A stretch of DNA of 64,000 nt, taken from NCBI GenBank assembly GCA_046331545.1, contig JAXLQR010000002.1:1984001-2048000 (forward strand). Direction: 5' to 3'. The notes below the pieces were generated by a model that was not told the origin of the DNA, did not search any database, and saw nothing but the letters and a program-made list of their open reading frames with translations. Below, in pieces: positions 26,338 through 36,156 of this stretch. Source of the DNA: JADJVL01 sp046331545 (GTDB lineage Bacteria; Acidobacteriota; Holophagae; Holophagales; Holophagaceae). How positions within the stretch are numbered: position 1 is the stretch's first letter; every line of letters begins with the position of its first letter. Both the position numbers and the translations under genes were made by a program.

Positions 26338-26739
26338 CTAGCCTTTCCTCACCAGTCCCTGTGGCCCGAGCTTCACCAGGCCCGTGGGGTGCGCGGCGGC
26401 CTCCTCGGGGTCCACGCCCGCGGCGCGGAGCCGGGTGCGGTAGCGCTCGAGGAGGGATTCCATCTCCCGCTGCATCTCGTGCATGCGGTCCCGCAGGTTC
26501 AGCACGACCTCCACGCCGGCGATGTTCACGCCCAGGTCGCGGGTGAGGTTGAGGATGAACTCCAGGCGCTCCAGGTCCTCGTCGCTGTAGAGGCGGGTCT
26601 TGCCTTCGGTGCGGCTCGGGCGCAGCAGGCCCTCCCGCTCGTACATGCGCAGGGTCTGGGGATGGATCTCGTAGCGGGCCGAGACCACGCCGATCATGTA
26701 GAGCCCTGCCTTGGGGTCCCGCCGCACGCTCATCGCCAC
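26338..26739 (-). CDS. hspR: MerR-family heat-shock regulator, HspR-like
   Basis: 133 residues: an N-terminal MerR winged helix (ISARYEIHPQTLRMYEREGLL-type segment, about residues 15-40, with RTEGKTRLYSDEDLERL) followed by a coiled coil (about 75-105). Position directly after dnaJ, overlapping it by 10 bases, is the classic place of HspR, the repressor of dnaK operons that needs DnaK as co-repressor. I searched the dnaK and dnaJ upstream regions for the HAIR operator (CTTGAGT-N7-ACTCAAG) and did not find a clear copy, so the target sites may differ. Confidence 0.85.
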   Translation of the reverse strand: MAMSVRRDPKAGLYMIGVVSARYEIHPQTLRMYEREGLLRPSRTEGKTRLYSDEDLERLEFILNLTRDLGVNIAGVEVVLNLRDRMHEMQREMESLLERYRTRLRAAGVDPEEAAAHPTGLVKLGPQGLVRKG

Positions 26740-27791
26740 GCTCCCTCACGGATGTTGCGGTCGTTCAGCTCCCCCAGCTCCCGGAGGAGCTCCTTGCTCC
26801 GCTCGTCCTGGACCTGGGGGGTCACCACCTTCACTTCGGCGAACAGGTCGCCCCGGTGCTCCGACCTGGGGAGGGGCATGCCCTTCTCCTTCAGCCGGAG
26901 CTTGGCCCCGGTCTGGGTGCCCGGCGGGACCTTGATGGTGGAGGAGCCCTCCGGCGTGGGCACTTCGACCTTCGCGCCGAGGGCAGCCTCGGTGAAGCTC
27001 ACGGGCAGGGTGAGGTAGAGGTTCGCGCCCCGGCGCTCGAAGCGCGGATCGCGCTCCACCTCGATCTGCAGGAAGAGGTCGCCGGGCCCGCCGCCCCGCC
27101 GTCCCGCCTCGCCCTTGCCGGGGATGCGCAGCTTCTGGCCCTCCTCGATGCCCGGCGGGATGGCGACGGTGATGGAATCCTGCTTGGGATTGCGGCCACG
27201 GCCCTGGCAGGTGGGGCAGGCCGGGCCCTTCCGGCCGCTGCCGCCGCAGGCCTCGCAGGGCTCCTTCTGGCGGAAGAAGCCCGAGCCGCGCTCGAGCTGG
27301 CCCTTCCCCCCGCAGGCGCGGCAGGGCGCCTTCTCGCCGGGACCCTCGCCGCTGCCGTGGCAGGTGAGGCAGGTCTCGGTGCGGTGCACCGAGAAGGAGA
27401 GCTTCGTGCCCCGGAACGCGTCCTGGAAGGAGATCCGCACCAGGCGCTGGAGGTCCTCGCCGCGCTCGGGGCCGCGCCGGCGGGGTCCGCCCCCGCCGCC
27501 CATGAAGGAGCCGAAAAGGTCGCCCAGGTCGAAGCCCTGGAAGCCCTCGGGCAGCGGGGCCTGCTGGGGGCCCGCGGGGTCGCCGTACTGGTCATAGTTG
27601 CGCCGCTTCTCCGGGTCCGAGAGCACCTCATTGGCGACGGAGATCTCCTTGAACCGGGATTCCGCGGCCGCGTCCCCCTGGTTGAGATCCGGGTGGAACT
27701 TGCGGGCGAGCTTCTTGTAGGCCTTCTTGATGTCCTCGGCGGAGGCGCTGCGGGAAACCCCCAGGATCTTGTAGTAGTCGGGGTGGGCCAT
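26730..27791 (-). CDS. dnaJ: Chaperone protein DnaJ
   Basis: Co-chaperone that stimulates DnaK ATP hydrolysis and hands over unfolded clients. The 353 residues are complete: J domain with HPD in ARKFHPDLNQG (about residue 34), a Gly/Phe-rich linker with GGGGG, four CxxCxGxG zinc repeats (CLTCHGSG, CRACGGKG, CEACGGSG, CPTCQGRG) and the C-terminal substrate-binding domains. The ATG at 27791 is 6 nt after TAGAGT, and the upstream dnaK transcript ends at a strong terminator, so dnaJ has its own leaderless promoter. It shares 10 bases with hspR. Confidence 0.95.
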   Translation of the reverse strand: MAHPDYYKILGVSRSASAEDIKKAYKKLARKFHPDLNQGDAAAESRFKEISVANEVLSDPEKRRNYDQYGDPAGPQQAPLPEGFQGFDLGDLFGSFMGGGGGPRRRGPERGEDLQRLVRISFQDAFRGTKLSFSVHRTETCLTCHGSGEGPGEKAPCRACGGKGQLERGSGFFRQKEPCEACGGSGRKGPACPTCQGRGRNPKQDSITVAIPPGIEEGQKLRIPGKGEAGRRGGGPGDLFLQIEVERDPRFERRGANLYLTLPVSFTEAALGAKVEVPTPEGSSTIKVPPGTQTGAKLRLKEKGMPLPRSEHRGDLFAEVKVVTPQVQDERSKELLRELGELNDRNIREGAWR

Positions 27792-27797
27792 GGGGAA

Positions 27798-27803
27798 ACT
27801 CTA
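27798..27803 (-). promoter_or_regulatory. -10-like TAGAGT, leaderless spacing, dnaJ
   Basis: TAGAGT then TTCCCC (6 nt) then ATG. It lies just downstream of the dnaK terminator and separates dnaJ-hspR transcription from dnaK. Confidence 0.5.
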
Positions 27804-27841
27804 GCAAACTTGCGCGGGAAAGACTCAGATCGCGCCGGAGC

Positions 27842-27875
27842 GGAAAAAAGGCCGGGCGAAGGCCCGGCCTTGTCC
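27842..27875 (-). terminator. Rho-independent terminator of dnaK
   Basis: On the minus strand AAGGCCGGGC pairs with GCCCGGCCTT around a CTTC loop and runs into TTTTTTCC. It lies 12-45 bases after the dnaK stop codon. Confidence 0.85.
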
Positions 27876-27886
27876 CGAGGGGCGCG

Positions 27887-29773
<1,887 letters not shown>

Positions 29774-29824
29774 GGGGTTCCTCCGGGAGCGGGTTGGGGG
29801 CCGGCGGGAACCGGCGTGATCCCA

Positions 29825-29853
29825 AGTCTAGGAAGAGGGGGGCTGGGGTGCAA
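29825..29853 (-). promoter_or_regulatory. dnaK promoter (TTGCAC - 17 - TAGACT)
   Basis: On the minus strand TTGCAC (29848-29853) and TAGACT (29825-29830) have ideal 17-bp spacing, giving a leader of about 45 nt that includes the GGAGG site. An AT-rich patch (29862-29886) just upstream could act as an UP element. No CIRCE or HAIR sequence was seen. Confidence 0.55.
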
Positions 29854-29922
29854 GCAGATCTTCCAATTTGGACTAAAATTTTTTGACTGAGGAACTCTGA
29901 ATGCCGTCCCGGGGATATCATC

Positions 29923-29928
29923 TATCCT
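29923..29928 (+). promoter_or_regulatory. -10-like TATCCT, leaderless spacing, yacG
   Basis: TATCCT then GGTCCC (6 nt) then ATG at 29935. No Shine-Dalgarno sequence is present. Confidence 0.5.
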
Positions 29929-29934
29929 GGTCCC

Positions 29935-30123
29935 ATGAGCTTGCACGCCTGTCCCACCTGCCGGGAACCGGTTCCCTGGGAGGGGAACCCCTTCAGGCCC
30001 TTCTGCTCCGAACGCTGCCGGCTGCGGGATCTGGGGGCCTGGAGCTCGGAGGCCTACCGCATCCCCGCGAAGCCCGACGAGGAGCAGGGCGAATCCTGGG
30101 GCGAGGAGCCCGGAGAGACCTGA
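29935..30123 (+). CDS. yacG: DNA gyrase inhibitor YacG
   Basis: A 62-residue zinc protein. Two CxxC-type pairs, CPTC (residues 6-9) and CSERC (24-28), frame PWEGNPFRPF, the YacG zinc-finger signature, followed by RLRDLGAWSSEAYRIP. In E. coli YacG binds GyrB and blocks DNA binding by gyrase. The remaining 20 residues are acidic. It opens a plus-strand run (yacG, ExoD-like, trmD), each gene close behind the last. Confidence 0.88.
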   Translation: MSLHACPTCREPVPWEGNPFRPFCSERCRLRDLGAWSSEAYRIPAKPDEEQGESWGEEPGET

Positions 30124-30132
30124 GGAGGCTGG

Positions 30133-30138
30133 CACACT
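30133..30138 (+). promoter_or_regulatory. -10-like CACACT 7 nt before the ExoD-like gene
   Basis: CACACT then GGGCCCC (7 nt) then GTG at 30146. This is one base longer than the other sites and could still yield a leaderless or 1-nt-leader transcript. Confidence 0.4.
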
Positions 30139-30145
30139 GGGCCCC

Positions 30146-30745
30146 GTGACCGCCCGGAACCCCCTCTTCACGGCCCTGGACGAGCTGCTCGACCAGGACG
30201 GGTCGGTGAGCCTGGGGGAACTGCTGGATGCCGCCGGCGAGCAGGTCTACGGGCTGGGGGTGCTCCTGTTGGCCCTCGTCACCTTCGTCCCCGGAGTCGC
30301 GAACTTCATCTCCGTGGGGACGATGATCCTCGGCGCGCAGATGGCCCTGGGGCTGACCCACCCCTGGATCCCGAAGCGGGTGCAGACGTTCGAGATGCGT
30401 CGGGGCCGCATCAAGGAGGCTCTCGCGAGCCTGGAGGAGCGGCTCGCCCCCCTGCGCCAGAAGCGGGCGCCCAAGCGGCCGGTGAATCCCCGCTGGCTGG
30501 GGGCGCTGGTGGTGTGGACGGCCTTCCTGGCGTCCCTGCCCATCCTGCTGCCCTTCGCCAACGTCCTGCCGGCCGCCGCGCTGGTGCTGCTCGGGATGGC
30601 CCTGCTGGAGGAATGGCCGCTGCTGATGTGGCTGGGATTGGCGGGCTCGCTCGGGACGACGGTCTACTTCGCCCTGGCGATCCGCGAGATCATCCAGTGG
30701 GCCGTCGGCCTCTTCCACTGGCTCCTGAGGCTCTTCGGCGCATGA
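30146..30745 (+). CDS. ExoD-family membrane protein
   Basis: 199 residues with about four or five membrane helices (residues 33-75 and 115-195) after a short amphipathic start. GVLLLALVTFVPGVANF and a mid-protein basic stretch (RQKRAPKRP) agree with the ExoD family, named for a Rhizobium gene affecting exopolysaccharide synthesis and alkaline tolerance; the biochemical role is unknown. The stop overlaps the trmD start (ATGA), so it is likely co-translated with trmD. The GTG start lies 7 nt after CACACT. Confidence 0.8.
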   Translation: MTARNPLFTALDELLDQDGSVSLGELLDAAGEQVYGLGVLLLALVTFVPGVANFISVGTMILGAQMALGLTHPWIPKRVQTFEMRRGRIKEALASLEERLAPLRQKRAPKRPVNPRWLGALVVWTAFLASLPILLPFANVLPAAALVLLGMALLEEWPLLMWLGLAGSLGTTVYFALAIREIIQWAVGLFHWLLRLFGA

Positions 30746-31527
30746 GATTCGACGTCCTCACCCTGATGCCTGAGTACTTCGAAGCCGCGCGCCTCGGGGT
30801 GACCGGCCGGGCCTTCCGGGACCTCGGCCACGGGCTCCACGTGCACAGCTACCGCCCCTTCGCGGGCAACGCCTTCGGCCACGTGGACGACAGCCCCTTC
30901 GGCGGCGGGCCCGGGATGGTGCTGCGGCCCGAGGTGCTGCGGGACACCCTGGCGGCCGTGCCGAAGGGGGAAGGGGCGAGGGTGATCCACTTCTCGCCCG
31001 CGGCGCCCCCCCTGGACCACGCCAAGGTCCTCGAACTGGCCGCGCTGCCCCAGCTCATCCTGGTCTGCACGCGCTTCGAGGGGCTGGACCAGCGGGCGGT
31101 GGACCGCTACGTGGACGAGGAACTCCGGGTGGGGGAGGCGGTGCTGTCCGGGGGCGAACTGCCCGCCCTGGTCCTCCTCGACGCGGTGGCCCGGTGGCTC
31201 CCCGGCGTCCTGGGCAACGAGGGATCGGCCCCCGCCGACAGCTTCGCCACGGGCCTCCTGGACCATCCCCACTACACGCGCCCCGCCGTGTTCGAGGGCG
31301 TGGCGGTGCCCGGGGTGCTGGCCTCGGGAGACCACGAGGCCATCCGGCTCTGGCGGCTGCGGGAAGCCATGGCCCGGACCCGGCAGCGGCGCCCGGACCT
31401 GTGGGAGACCTTCCGGCGCGAGCGCCTCGCGGGGCTGACGCGGGACGAGCAGTGGTGCGTCTTCCAGGTCGAGCATCCGGAGCGCTGGGGCGAGCGCCGG
31501 CCCAAGGGCTGGAAGGGGATGGCCTGA
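30742..31527 (+). CDS. trmD: tRNA (guanine-N1-)-methyltransferase TrmD
   Basis: Methylates G37 of tRNAs with G36, using SAM, to prevent frameshifting. 261 residues, normal for the family. The SPOUT knot segments are clear: SPFGGGPGMVL, VCTRFEGLDQR, and LSGGELPALVLLDAVARWLPGVLGNEGS. The C-terminal half carries LLDHPHYTRP, typical for TrmD. It overlaps the ExoD-like gene by 4 bases. rpsP and rimM, its usual upstream partners, are not here; only rplS follows, from its own promoter. Confidence 0.96.
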   Translation: MRFDVLTLMPEYFEAARLGVTGRAFRDLGHGLHVHSYRPFAGNAFGHVDDSPFGGGPGMVLRPEVLRDTLAAVPKGEGARVIHFSPAAPPLDHAKVLELAALPQLILVCTRFEGLDQRAVDRYVDEELRVGEAVLSGGELPALVLLDAVARWLPGVLGNEGSAPADSFATGLLDHPHYTRPAVFEGVAVPGVLASGDHEAIRLWRLREAMARTRQRRPDLWETFRRERLAGLTRDEQWCVFQVEHPERWGERRPKGWKGMA

Positions 31528-31535
31528 ATCCGCCC

Positions 31536-31563
31536 TTGGATTCCAAGGGAATTCCGCTACACT
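31536..31563 (+). promoter_or_regulatory. rplS promoter (TTGGAT - 16 - TACACT)
   Basis: TTGGAT (31536-31541) and TACACT (31558-31563) lie in the gap after trmD and give rplS a leader of about 85 nt, long enough for autogenous control. Confidence 0.5.
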
Positions 31564-31653
31564 GGGCAGTCCCGATCCGGGAACCCATCGAGCCAAGTCC
31601 CCGCCCTGGACCCCTCCAGACCGCGCGCAGGACCGCTGGCCCCAGGAGCCATC

Positions 31654-32016
31654 ATGAGCCACATCATCGACAAGCTCGAAGCCGGCCTGCTTCGGTCCGA
31701 CCTCCCCCGCATCACCCCCGGCGACACCGTGAAGGTGCACGTGAAGGTGAAGGAGGGCGAGAAGGAGCGCGTCCAGGTCTTCCAGGGCATCATCATCGGC
31801 ATCAAGGGCGGCGGCATGCGCACCTCGTTCACCGTCCGCAAGGTCAGCGAGGGCGTGGGCGTCGAGCGCATCTTCCCCCTCAACAGCCCCTCCATCGACA
31901 AGCTCGAAGTCGTGCGCCACGGCAAGGTCCGGCGCGCCAAGCTCTACTTCCTCCGCGAGAAGCTGGGCAAGGCCGGCCGCCTCAAGGAGCGCCGCGCCGC
32001 CGACACGGCCAAGTAA
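31654..32016 (+). CDS. rplS: 50S ribosomal protein L19
   Basis: 120 residues of bL19, at the interface between the ribosomal subunits. The GDTVKVHVKVKEG and RVQVFQGIIIGIKGGGMRTSFTVRKVS segments and the KVRRAKLYFLREKLGK end are diagnostic. The gene sits after trmD as in many bacteria but with a 126-base gap that holds its own promoter, and a rho-independent terminator follows directly. Confidence 0.97.
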   Translation: MSHIIDKLEAGLLRSDLPRITPGDTVKVHVKVKEGEKERVQVFQGIIIGIKGGGMRTSFTVRKVSEGVGVERIFPLNSPSIDKLEVVRHGKVRRAKLYFLREKLGKAGRLKERRAADTAK

Positions 32017-32035
32017 GCCCATTCATCCCACCAGG

Positions 32036-32059
32036 AAGCGCCCTCAGGGGCGCTTTTCC
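32036..32059 (+). terminator. Terminator after rplS
   Basis: AAGCGCCC-TCAG-GGGCGCTT, an 8-bp stem with T-rich 3' end (TTTTCC), 20 bases after the stop codon. Confidence 0.8.
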
Positions 32060-32078
32060 GCTTTTGCCAAAATTCGGG

Positions 32079-32107
32079 TTGAAGACCCCGGCCGGGGATA
32101 CCATAGT
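32079..32107 (+). promoter_or_regulatory. Promoter of the OmpW-like gene (TTGAAG - 17 - CATAGT)
   Basis: TTGAAG (32079-32084) and CATAGT (32102-32107) at 17-bp spacing, 25 nt before the ATG with AGGAG between. Confidence 0.45.
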
Positions 32108-32132
32108 CCTTGATCAGATCCCAGGAGACGTC

Positions 32133-32723
32133 ATGTCCCTACTGCGCAAGATGATCCCGCTCATGGTGTTGGCCGCCCCGCTGTGCGCCCAGGACGTCCG
32201 CTTCGGGGTGCAGGTCCACGCGAACCTGCCGTCCGCGGACCTCAAGGACGCCGCCGACAGCAAGGCCGGCGCGGGCGGAGGCTTCCACATGACCTGGGAC
32301 CTCGGTGGCGGGAGCGTCATCCGCCCCCGCGTGGATTACGTGGCCTACCCGGAGAACAAGAACTTCCCCGACTACTCCCTCTCCGCCACGGCCAACGGCA
32401 AGTCCAAGCTGGACAACCTCTCCGCGGGCGCCGACTACCTCTACTTCTTCGAGGGCAAGGACACGGGCTTCTACCTCACCGGCGGACTCTCCTGGAACCG
32501 GTGGAAGTTCGACTACGACTACACCTACAAGATCGGCAACGTGACCGTCAGCGGCTCGTCGTCGCAGACCGCCAACAAGGTCGGCGGCGCGGCGGGCGTC
32601 GGCTACAACCTGAACCGCAACCTCGGATTCGAGGCCCGCTACACCGCCAGCAAGTTCAAGAACGCGGGCGGCGGGGACGTGAACGCCGCCGCGGTGCAGT
32701 TGAGCGCCAGCTACCGGTTCTGA
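32133..32723 (+). CDS. Small outer-membrane beta-barrel protein (OmpW/Omp25-like)
   Basis: 196 residues with a Sec signal peptide (LRKMIPLMVLAAPLCAQ) and then alternating amphipathic strands, several ending in aromatic residues, to a C-terminal Phe (SASYRF), the mark of an outer-membrane barrel recognised by BamA. Eight strands are likely. The GVGYNLNRNLGFEARYT pattern is shared with many opacity-type porin-like proteins. A specific function cannot be assigned. AGGAG stands 5 nt before the ATG, and the gene sits between two hairpins, so it is probably transcribed alone. Confidence 0.8.
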   Translation: MSLLRKMIPLMVLAAPLCAQDVRFGVQVHANLPSADLKDAADSKAGAGGGFHMTWDLGGGSVIRPRVDYVAYPENKNFPDYSLSATANGKSKLDNLSAGADYLYFFEGKDTGFYLTGGLSWNRWKFDYDYTYKIGNVTVSGSSSQTANKVGGAAGVGYNLNRNLGFEARYTASKFKNAGGGDVNAAAVQLSASYRF

Positions 32724-32742
32724 ACCGCCTCGGCGAGTCATG

Positions 32743-32769
32743 GGAAGGGCCCCGCGAGGGGCCCTTCCC
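32743..32769. terminator. Hairpin between convergent OmpW-like gene and ubiD
   Basis: GGGAAGGGCCC and GGGCCCTTCCC form an 11-bp perfect stem with loop CGCGA. It may serve both converging genes. There is no long T-run on either side. Confidence 0.6.
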
Positions 32770-32774
32770 GGTTC

Positions 32775-34241
32775 TCAGAGCCCGTAGTCCTTCCAGCGCG
32801 CGGCGATGCGCTCCAGCACGGCCTCCGGGAACACCAGGTCCCGGGGCCACTCGCGCGGGAAGCCGTCGAAGGGCCGGTTCTTCCGGGTGGCGTCGATGCC
32901 CACCTTCGACCCGAAGGCGAAGCGGTCGCTGGCGTGGTCCAGCACGTCCAGGGGGCCGTCCGTGAAGAGCATGTCCCGGCGCGGGTCCACGTTGCTGGTG
33001 ATGCGGAAGAGGACTTCCTGGAGGTCGTGGGGGTCGATGTCCTCGTCCACCACCACCACGCACTTCGTGAACATGATCTGGCCCGTGCCCCAGATGGCGC
33101 TCATCACCTTCTGGGCGTGGCCGGGGTACTCCTTCCGCATGGAGACGACGACCAGGTTGTGGAAGGCCCCGGCCGCCGGCAGGTGCATGTCCCGGATTTC
33201 GGGAAGGATCATGCGGAGCAGGGGCAGGAAGATGCGCTCGGTGGCGAGGCCCAGGTAGGCGTCCTCCTGGGGCGGCCGGCCCACGATGGTGGCGGGATAG
33301 ACCGGGCTCCTGCGGTGGGTGACCGCCTCCACGTGGAGCACGGGGTAGTCGTCCGCCAGGGAGTAGTAGCCCGTGTGGTCGCCGAAGGGGCCTTCCCGGC
33401 GCAGTTCCGCGGGATCCACCCAGCCTTCGATCACCAGCTCGGAGTCCGCCGGCACCTCCAGGTCGTTCGAGACGCACTTCACCATCTCCACGCCCTTGCC
33501 CCGCAGGAAGCCGGTGAACATGACCTCCGAGAGGAAGGGCGGCAGCGGCGCAGTGGCGGCGTAGAGGAGGGCCGGGTCGCCGCCGAAGGCCACCGCCACG
33601 GGCATGCGCTCGCCGTCCCGGTAGCCGTGGCGGGCCCGGGCGCCGTCGTGGTGGAGCTGGGTGTGGAAGCCGAGCGTCCGGTCGTCGTAGACCTGCAGCC
33701 GGTAGAGCCCCATGTTGCGGCGGCCGTCCTTGTAGCGCACGTGGCTCATGCCGAAGGTGATGAAGGGGCCGCCGTCCTCGGGCCACGTGGTGAGCACCGG
33801 CAGCTCCGAGAGGCGGACCTGGTCGCCGGTCTTCACGACTTCCTGGCAGATCCCCTTGCGGACGGTCTCGGGCATCCAGCCTGAGACTTCGGCCAGCACC
33901 GGCAGCTTCGCCAGCTTGTCGAAGAAGCCCAGCCCGGGTTTGGGCAGGGCCTCGGCGATGAGTCCCTCGATGCGATCGGCGACGGCATCCAGGCCGCGGG
34001 GTTCCGCGTCCACGCCGAGGGCCATCCGCATGCGCCGGAGGCTCCCGTAGGCGTTCATGACGACGGGCATGCCGCCGCCCTTGGGCTTCTCGAAGAGCAG
34101 CGCCGGCCCGCCCCCGGGCAGCTTGGAGACCCGGTCGGCGATGGCGCCCATCTCGAGGTGCGGGTCCACCTCCACGGCGATGCGGCGCAGCTCCCCGGCG
34201 GTCTCGAGCTGGCGGAGGAAGGTCTGGAAGTCGCGGCCCAT
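32775..34241 (-). CDS. ubiD: UbiD-family decarboxylase
   Basis: 488 residues of the UbiD family, which uses prenylated FMN to decarboxylate aromatic or unsaturated acids such as 4-hydroxy-3-polyprenylbenzoate in ubiquinone synthesis. Conserved parts include NAYGSLRRMRMALGV, LTTWPEDGGPFITFGMSHV, the catalytic E-x-R/E set around EREGPFGDHTGYYSLADDYP and PEIRDMHLPAAGAFHNLVVVSM. No ubiX partner is visible nearby. The substrate (quinone precursor or another aromatic acid) stays open. The ATG at 34241 follows CATCCT by 6 nt. Divergent from the LytS-like kinase gene. Confidence 0.9.
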   Translation of the reverse strand: MGRDFQTFLRQLETAGELRRIAVEVDPHLEMGAIADRVSKLPGGGPALLFEKPKGGGMPVVMNAYGSLRRMRMALGVDAEPRGLDAVADRIEGLIAEALPKPGLGFFDKLAKLPVLAEVSGWMPETVRKGICQEVVKTGDQVRLSELPVLTTWPEDGGPFITFGMSHVRYKDGRRNMGLYRLQVYDDRTLGFHTQLHHDGARARHGYRDGERMPVAVAFGGDPALLYAATAPLPPFLSEVMFTGFLRGKGVEMVKCVSNDLEVPADSELVIEGWVDPAELRREGPFGDHTGYYSLADDYPVLHVEAVTHRRSPVYPATIVGRPPQEDAYLGLATERIFLPLLRMILPEIRDMHLPAAGAFHNLVVVSMRKEYPGHAQKVMSAIWGTGQIMFTKCVVVVDEDIDPHDLQEVLFRITSNVDPRRDMLFTDGPLDVLDHASDRFAFGSKVGIDATRKNRPFDGFPREWPRDLVFPEAVLERIAARWKDYGL

Positions 34242-34247
34242 GGCTTC

Positions 34248-34253
34248 AGGATG
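34248..34253 (-). promoter_or_regulatory. -10-like CATCCT, leaderless spacing, ubiD
   Basis: CATCCT then GAAGCC (6 nt) then ATG on the minus strand. It is a weaker hexamer than the TACACT sites. Confidence 0.35.
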
Positions 34254-34329
34254 CCATCCGTCGCCCCCTTCCGGCCCTTCGTCCGATTTCGCCGGCCCCC
34301 CGGGGACCCGGTGGCATCCTGGACGGGCC

Positions 34330-35310
34330 ATGGCGCGCCCCCTTCCGGAATTCGTCCGCGACCTGCCCCGGGCCCTGCTGCTGGGCGGGGGTCTCGGCGT
34401 CGTGATCCGGCTGGTGGGCCTGGCGAACCACCTTGGCACCAGCATCGCCCTCTGCTGCATCTTCTCGGTGGTCATGTGGTGCGGCTTCCCGGCGATGCGC
34501 GGCTGGTACGTCCCCGACCCGGGCTCCACGATGCCGGCGGAGCGCGCGGCGACGGTCTTCATGGTGAAGATCAGCCTGCTCTACGTCGGCCTGCTGGCCC
34601 TGTCCCTGGGGCTCGTGCGGCTGCTGCTGGGCCTGAACCTGCTGGCCCATCCGGCGGTGGGGGCCATCACCTTCGTCACGGGCCTGGCGGTCACCCTCTT
34701 CATCACCACCCGCAAGACCATCGCCACCCTGGTGGAGAAGGAGCGGGCCCTGGCCCTTGAAGCGGCCCGGGCCGGGTTCCTCGGCCTGCAGGCCCAGCTG
34801 CAGCCCCATACCCTCTTCAACTCCCTGAACACCATCGCGGCCCTCATCCCGGAGGCCCCCGCGCGGGCGGAGGAGGCGACCCTGCGGCTTTCCGCCCTGC
34901 TGAGGCGCATCCTCGCGGCCCTGGAACGGCCGGCCTGGACCCTGCGGGAGGAGTTCGACCTGCTGGGCGACCTGCTGGCCCTGGAGTCCCTGCGCTTCGA
35001 GGGGCGCCTGGCGGTGGACCTGCGCCTGGACCCGGCCATGGCCGAGCGCCCGGTGCCGCCGCTGCTCCTCCTGCCCCTGGTGGAGAACAGCCTCAAGCAC
35101 GGCTTCCGCCCCAAGGTCGGCGCCTGCGTCCTGCGGGTCGAGGCGGCGGAGGGGCGCGTGCGCGTGGCGGACGACGGCGTGGGGCGGGATCCGGAGGCGG
35201 GCGAGGGCGTCGGCCTGCGCACGGTGACCGCGCGGCTCGCGGCCATGGGCGGCGCGCTGCGCTGGCTGGACGTCCACCCGGGCTGCGCCGTCGAGGTGGT
35301 GCTGCCGTGA
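34330..35310 (+). CDS. LytS/YehU-type sensor histidine kinase
   Basis: 326 residues. Four hydrophobic segments (about residues 12-125) anchor the protein, followed by a His-kinase region of the LytS type: the phospho-acceptor His lies in LQAQLQPHTLFNSLNT near residue 162 (family consensus PHFLFN, here PHTLFN), with an N box LLLPLVENSLKHGF near 255 and the G box VADDGVGRD near 290. No sensor domain other than the membrane part is seen, so the signal is unknown. The stop overlaps the response regulator GTG by 3 bases. A CATCCT hexamer precedes the ATG by 9 nt. Confidence 0.88.
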   Translation: MARPLPEFVRDLPRALLLGGGLGVVIRLVGLANHLGTSIALCCIFSVVMWCGFPAMRGWYVPDPGSTMPAERAATVFMVKISLLYVGLLALSLGLVRLLLGLNLLAHPAVGAITFVTGLAVTLFITTRKTIATLVEKERALALEAARAGFLGLQAQLQPHTLFNSLNTIAALIPEAPARAEEATLRLSALLRRILAALERPAWTLREEFDLLGDLLALESLRFEGRLAVDLRLDPAMAERPVPPLLLLPLVENSLKHGFRPKVGACVLRVEAAEGRVRVADDGVGRDPEAGEGVGLRTVTARLAAMGGALRWLDVHPGCAVEVVLP

Positions 35311-36056
35311 GCCTGCGCTACGCCCTCGTCGAGGACGAGGCGCCCGCGCGGGCGCGGCTGAAGCGCCTCCTCTCCGAGGTCGCCCCGGAGGCCGCCTGCG
35401 TGGGCGAGGCCGCGGACGGCGAACGCGGCCTGGCGCTGCTCCAGGCCGGCGGGATGGACCTCCTCTTCCTCGACATCGAGTTCCCCCCCGAGGGCGCCTT
35501 CGGCCTCCTGCGCCGGGCCCGGGAGGCGGGGTTCGACCTGCCGCCCATCGCCTTCGTGACGGCCTTCGACCAGCACGCCGTGGAGGCCTTCCGCTGGGCC
35601 GCCTGCGACTACCTCCTCAAGCCCGTGGAGGCGCCCCGCCTGCGGGAGACCCTGCAGCGCCTGCGGCCCCGGGCGGACACGCCGGACCTGGCCCTCCTCC
35701 TCCAGGCCCTGGAGGCCTCCCGCGCCCGGCAGGCGCCGGAGCGCTTCACGGTGCTGGTGAAGGGGAGGCTGCGCATCCTGCGCTGGGCGGAGGTCTCGCA
35801 CCTGGCCACGGAGAACCGCCTGCTCTTCGTCCACACCCCCGAGGGCCGCTTCGTCCTGGACCGCAGCCTCGACGACCTGGAGGGCCTGCTCGCGCCGCGC
35901 TTCCTGCGCACCCACCGCGGTGCCATGGTGGCCCTGGACCGGGTGCGGGAATTGTTGCCCGACGCCGGCGGCACGGGCGAGCTGCGCCTGGAGGACGGCA
36001 CCCGCGTGCCGGTGAGCCGGGATCGCATGGCGGACGTGCGCCGGAAGCTGGGCTGA
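35307..36056 (+). CDS. LytTR-family response regulator
   Basis: 249 residues. An N-terminal receiver domain (about residues 3-118) keeps the acidic pair (VEDE), the phospho-Asp in LLFLDIEFP near residue 54, Thr in VTAFDQ and Lys in DYLLKPV. The C-terminal LytTR DNA-binding domain (about 145-248) has LRILRWAEVSHLATENRLLF and RTHRGAMVALDRV. LytTR proteins bind pairs of direct repeats; none was recognised near here. The kinase is directly upstream, and the TPR/TonB genes 100 bases downstream may be targets. Confidence 0.92.
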   Translation: MSLRYALVEDEAPARARLKRLLSEVAPEAACVGEAADGERGLALLQAGGMDLLFLDIEFPPEGAFGLLRRAREAGFDLPPIAFVTAFDQHAVEAFRWAACDYLLKPVEAPRLRETLQRLRPRADTPDLALLLQALEASRARQAPERFTVLVKGRLRILRWAEVSHLATENRLLFVHTPEGRFVLDRSLDDLEGLLAPRFLRTHRGAMVALDRVRELLPDAGGTGELRLEDGTRVPVSRDRMADVRRKLG

Positions 36057-36156
36057 ACCCTTCGTCGCCTCCTTCCCGCCCCTGGTGCGACGGCGGCGGA
36101 AGGCGAGGCCGCGGTCGCGGAGGCTGGGGAAGGCCCGATGGCCTCCCGGAGACTCC

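Noticed and set aside
29774..29934. CIRCE or HAIR operator before dnaK
   Set aside because: No TTAGCACTC-N9-GAGTGCTAA or CTTGAGT-N7-ACTCAAG was found by eye, even allowing two mismatches.
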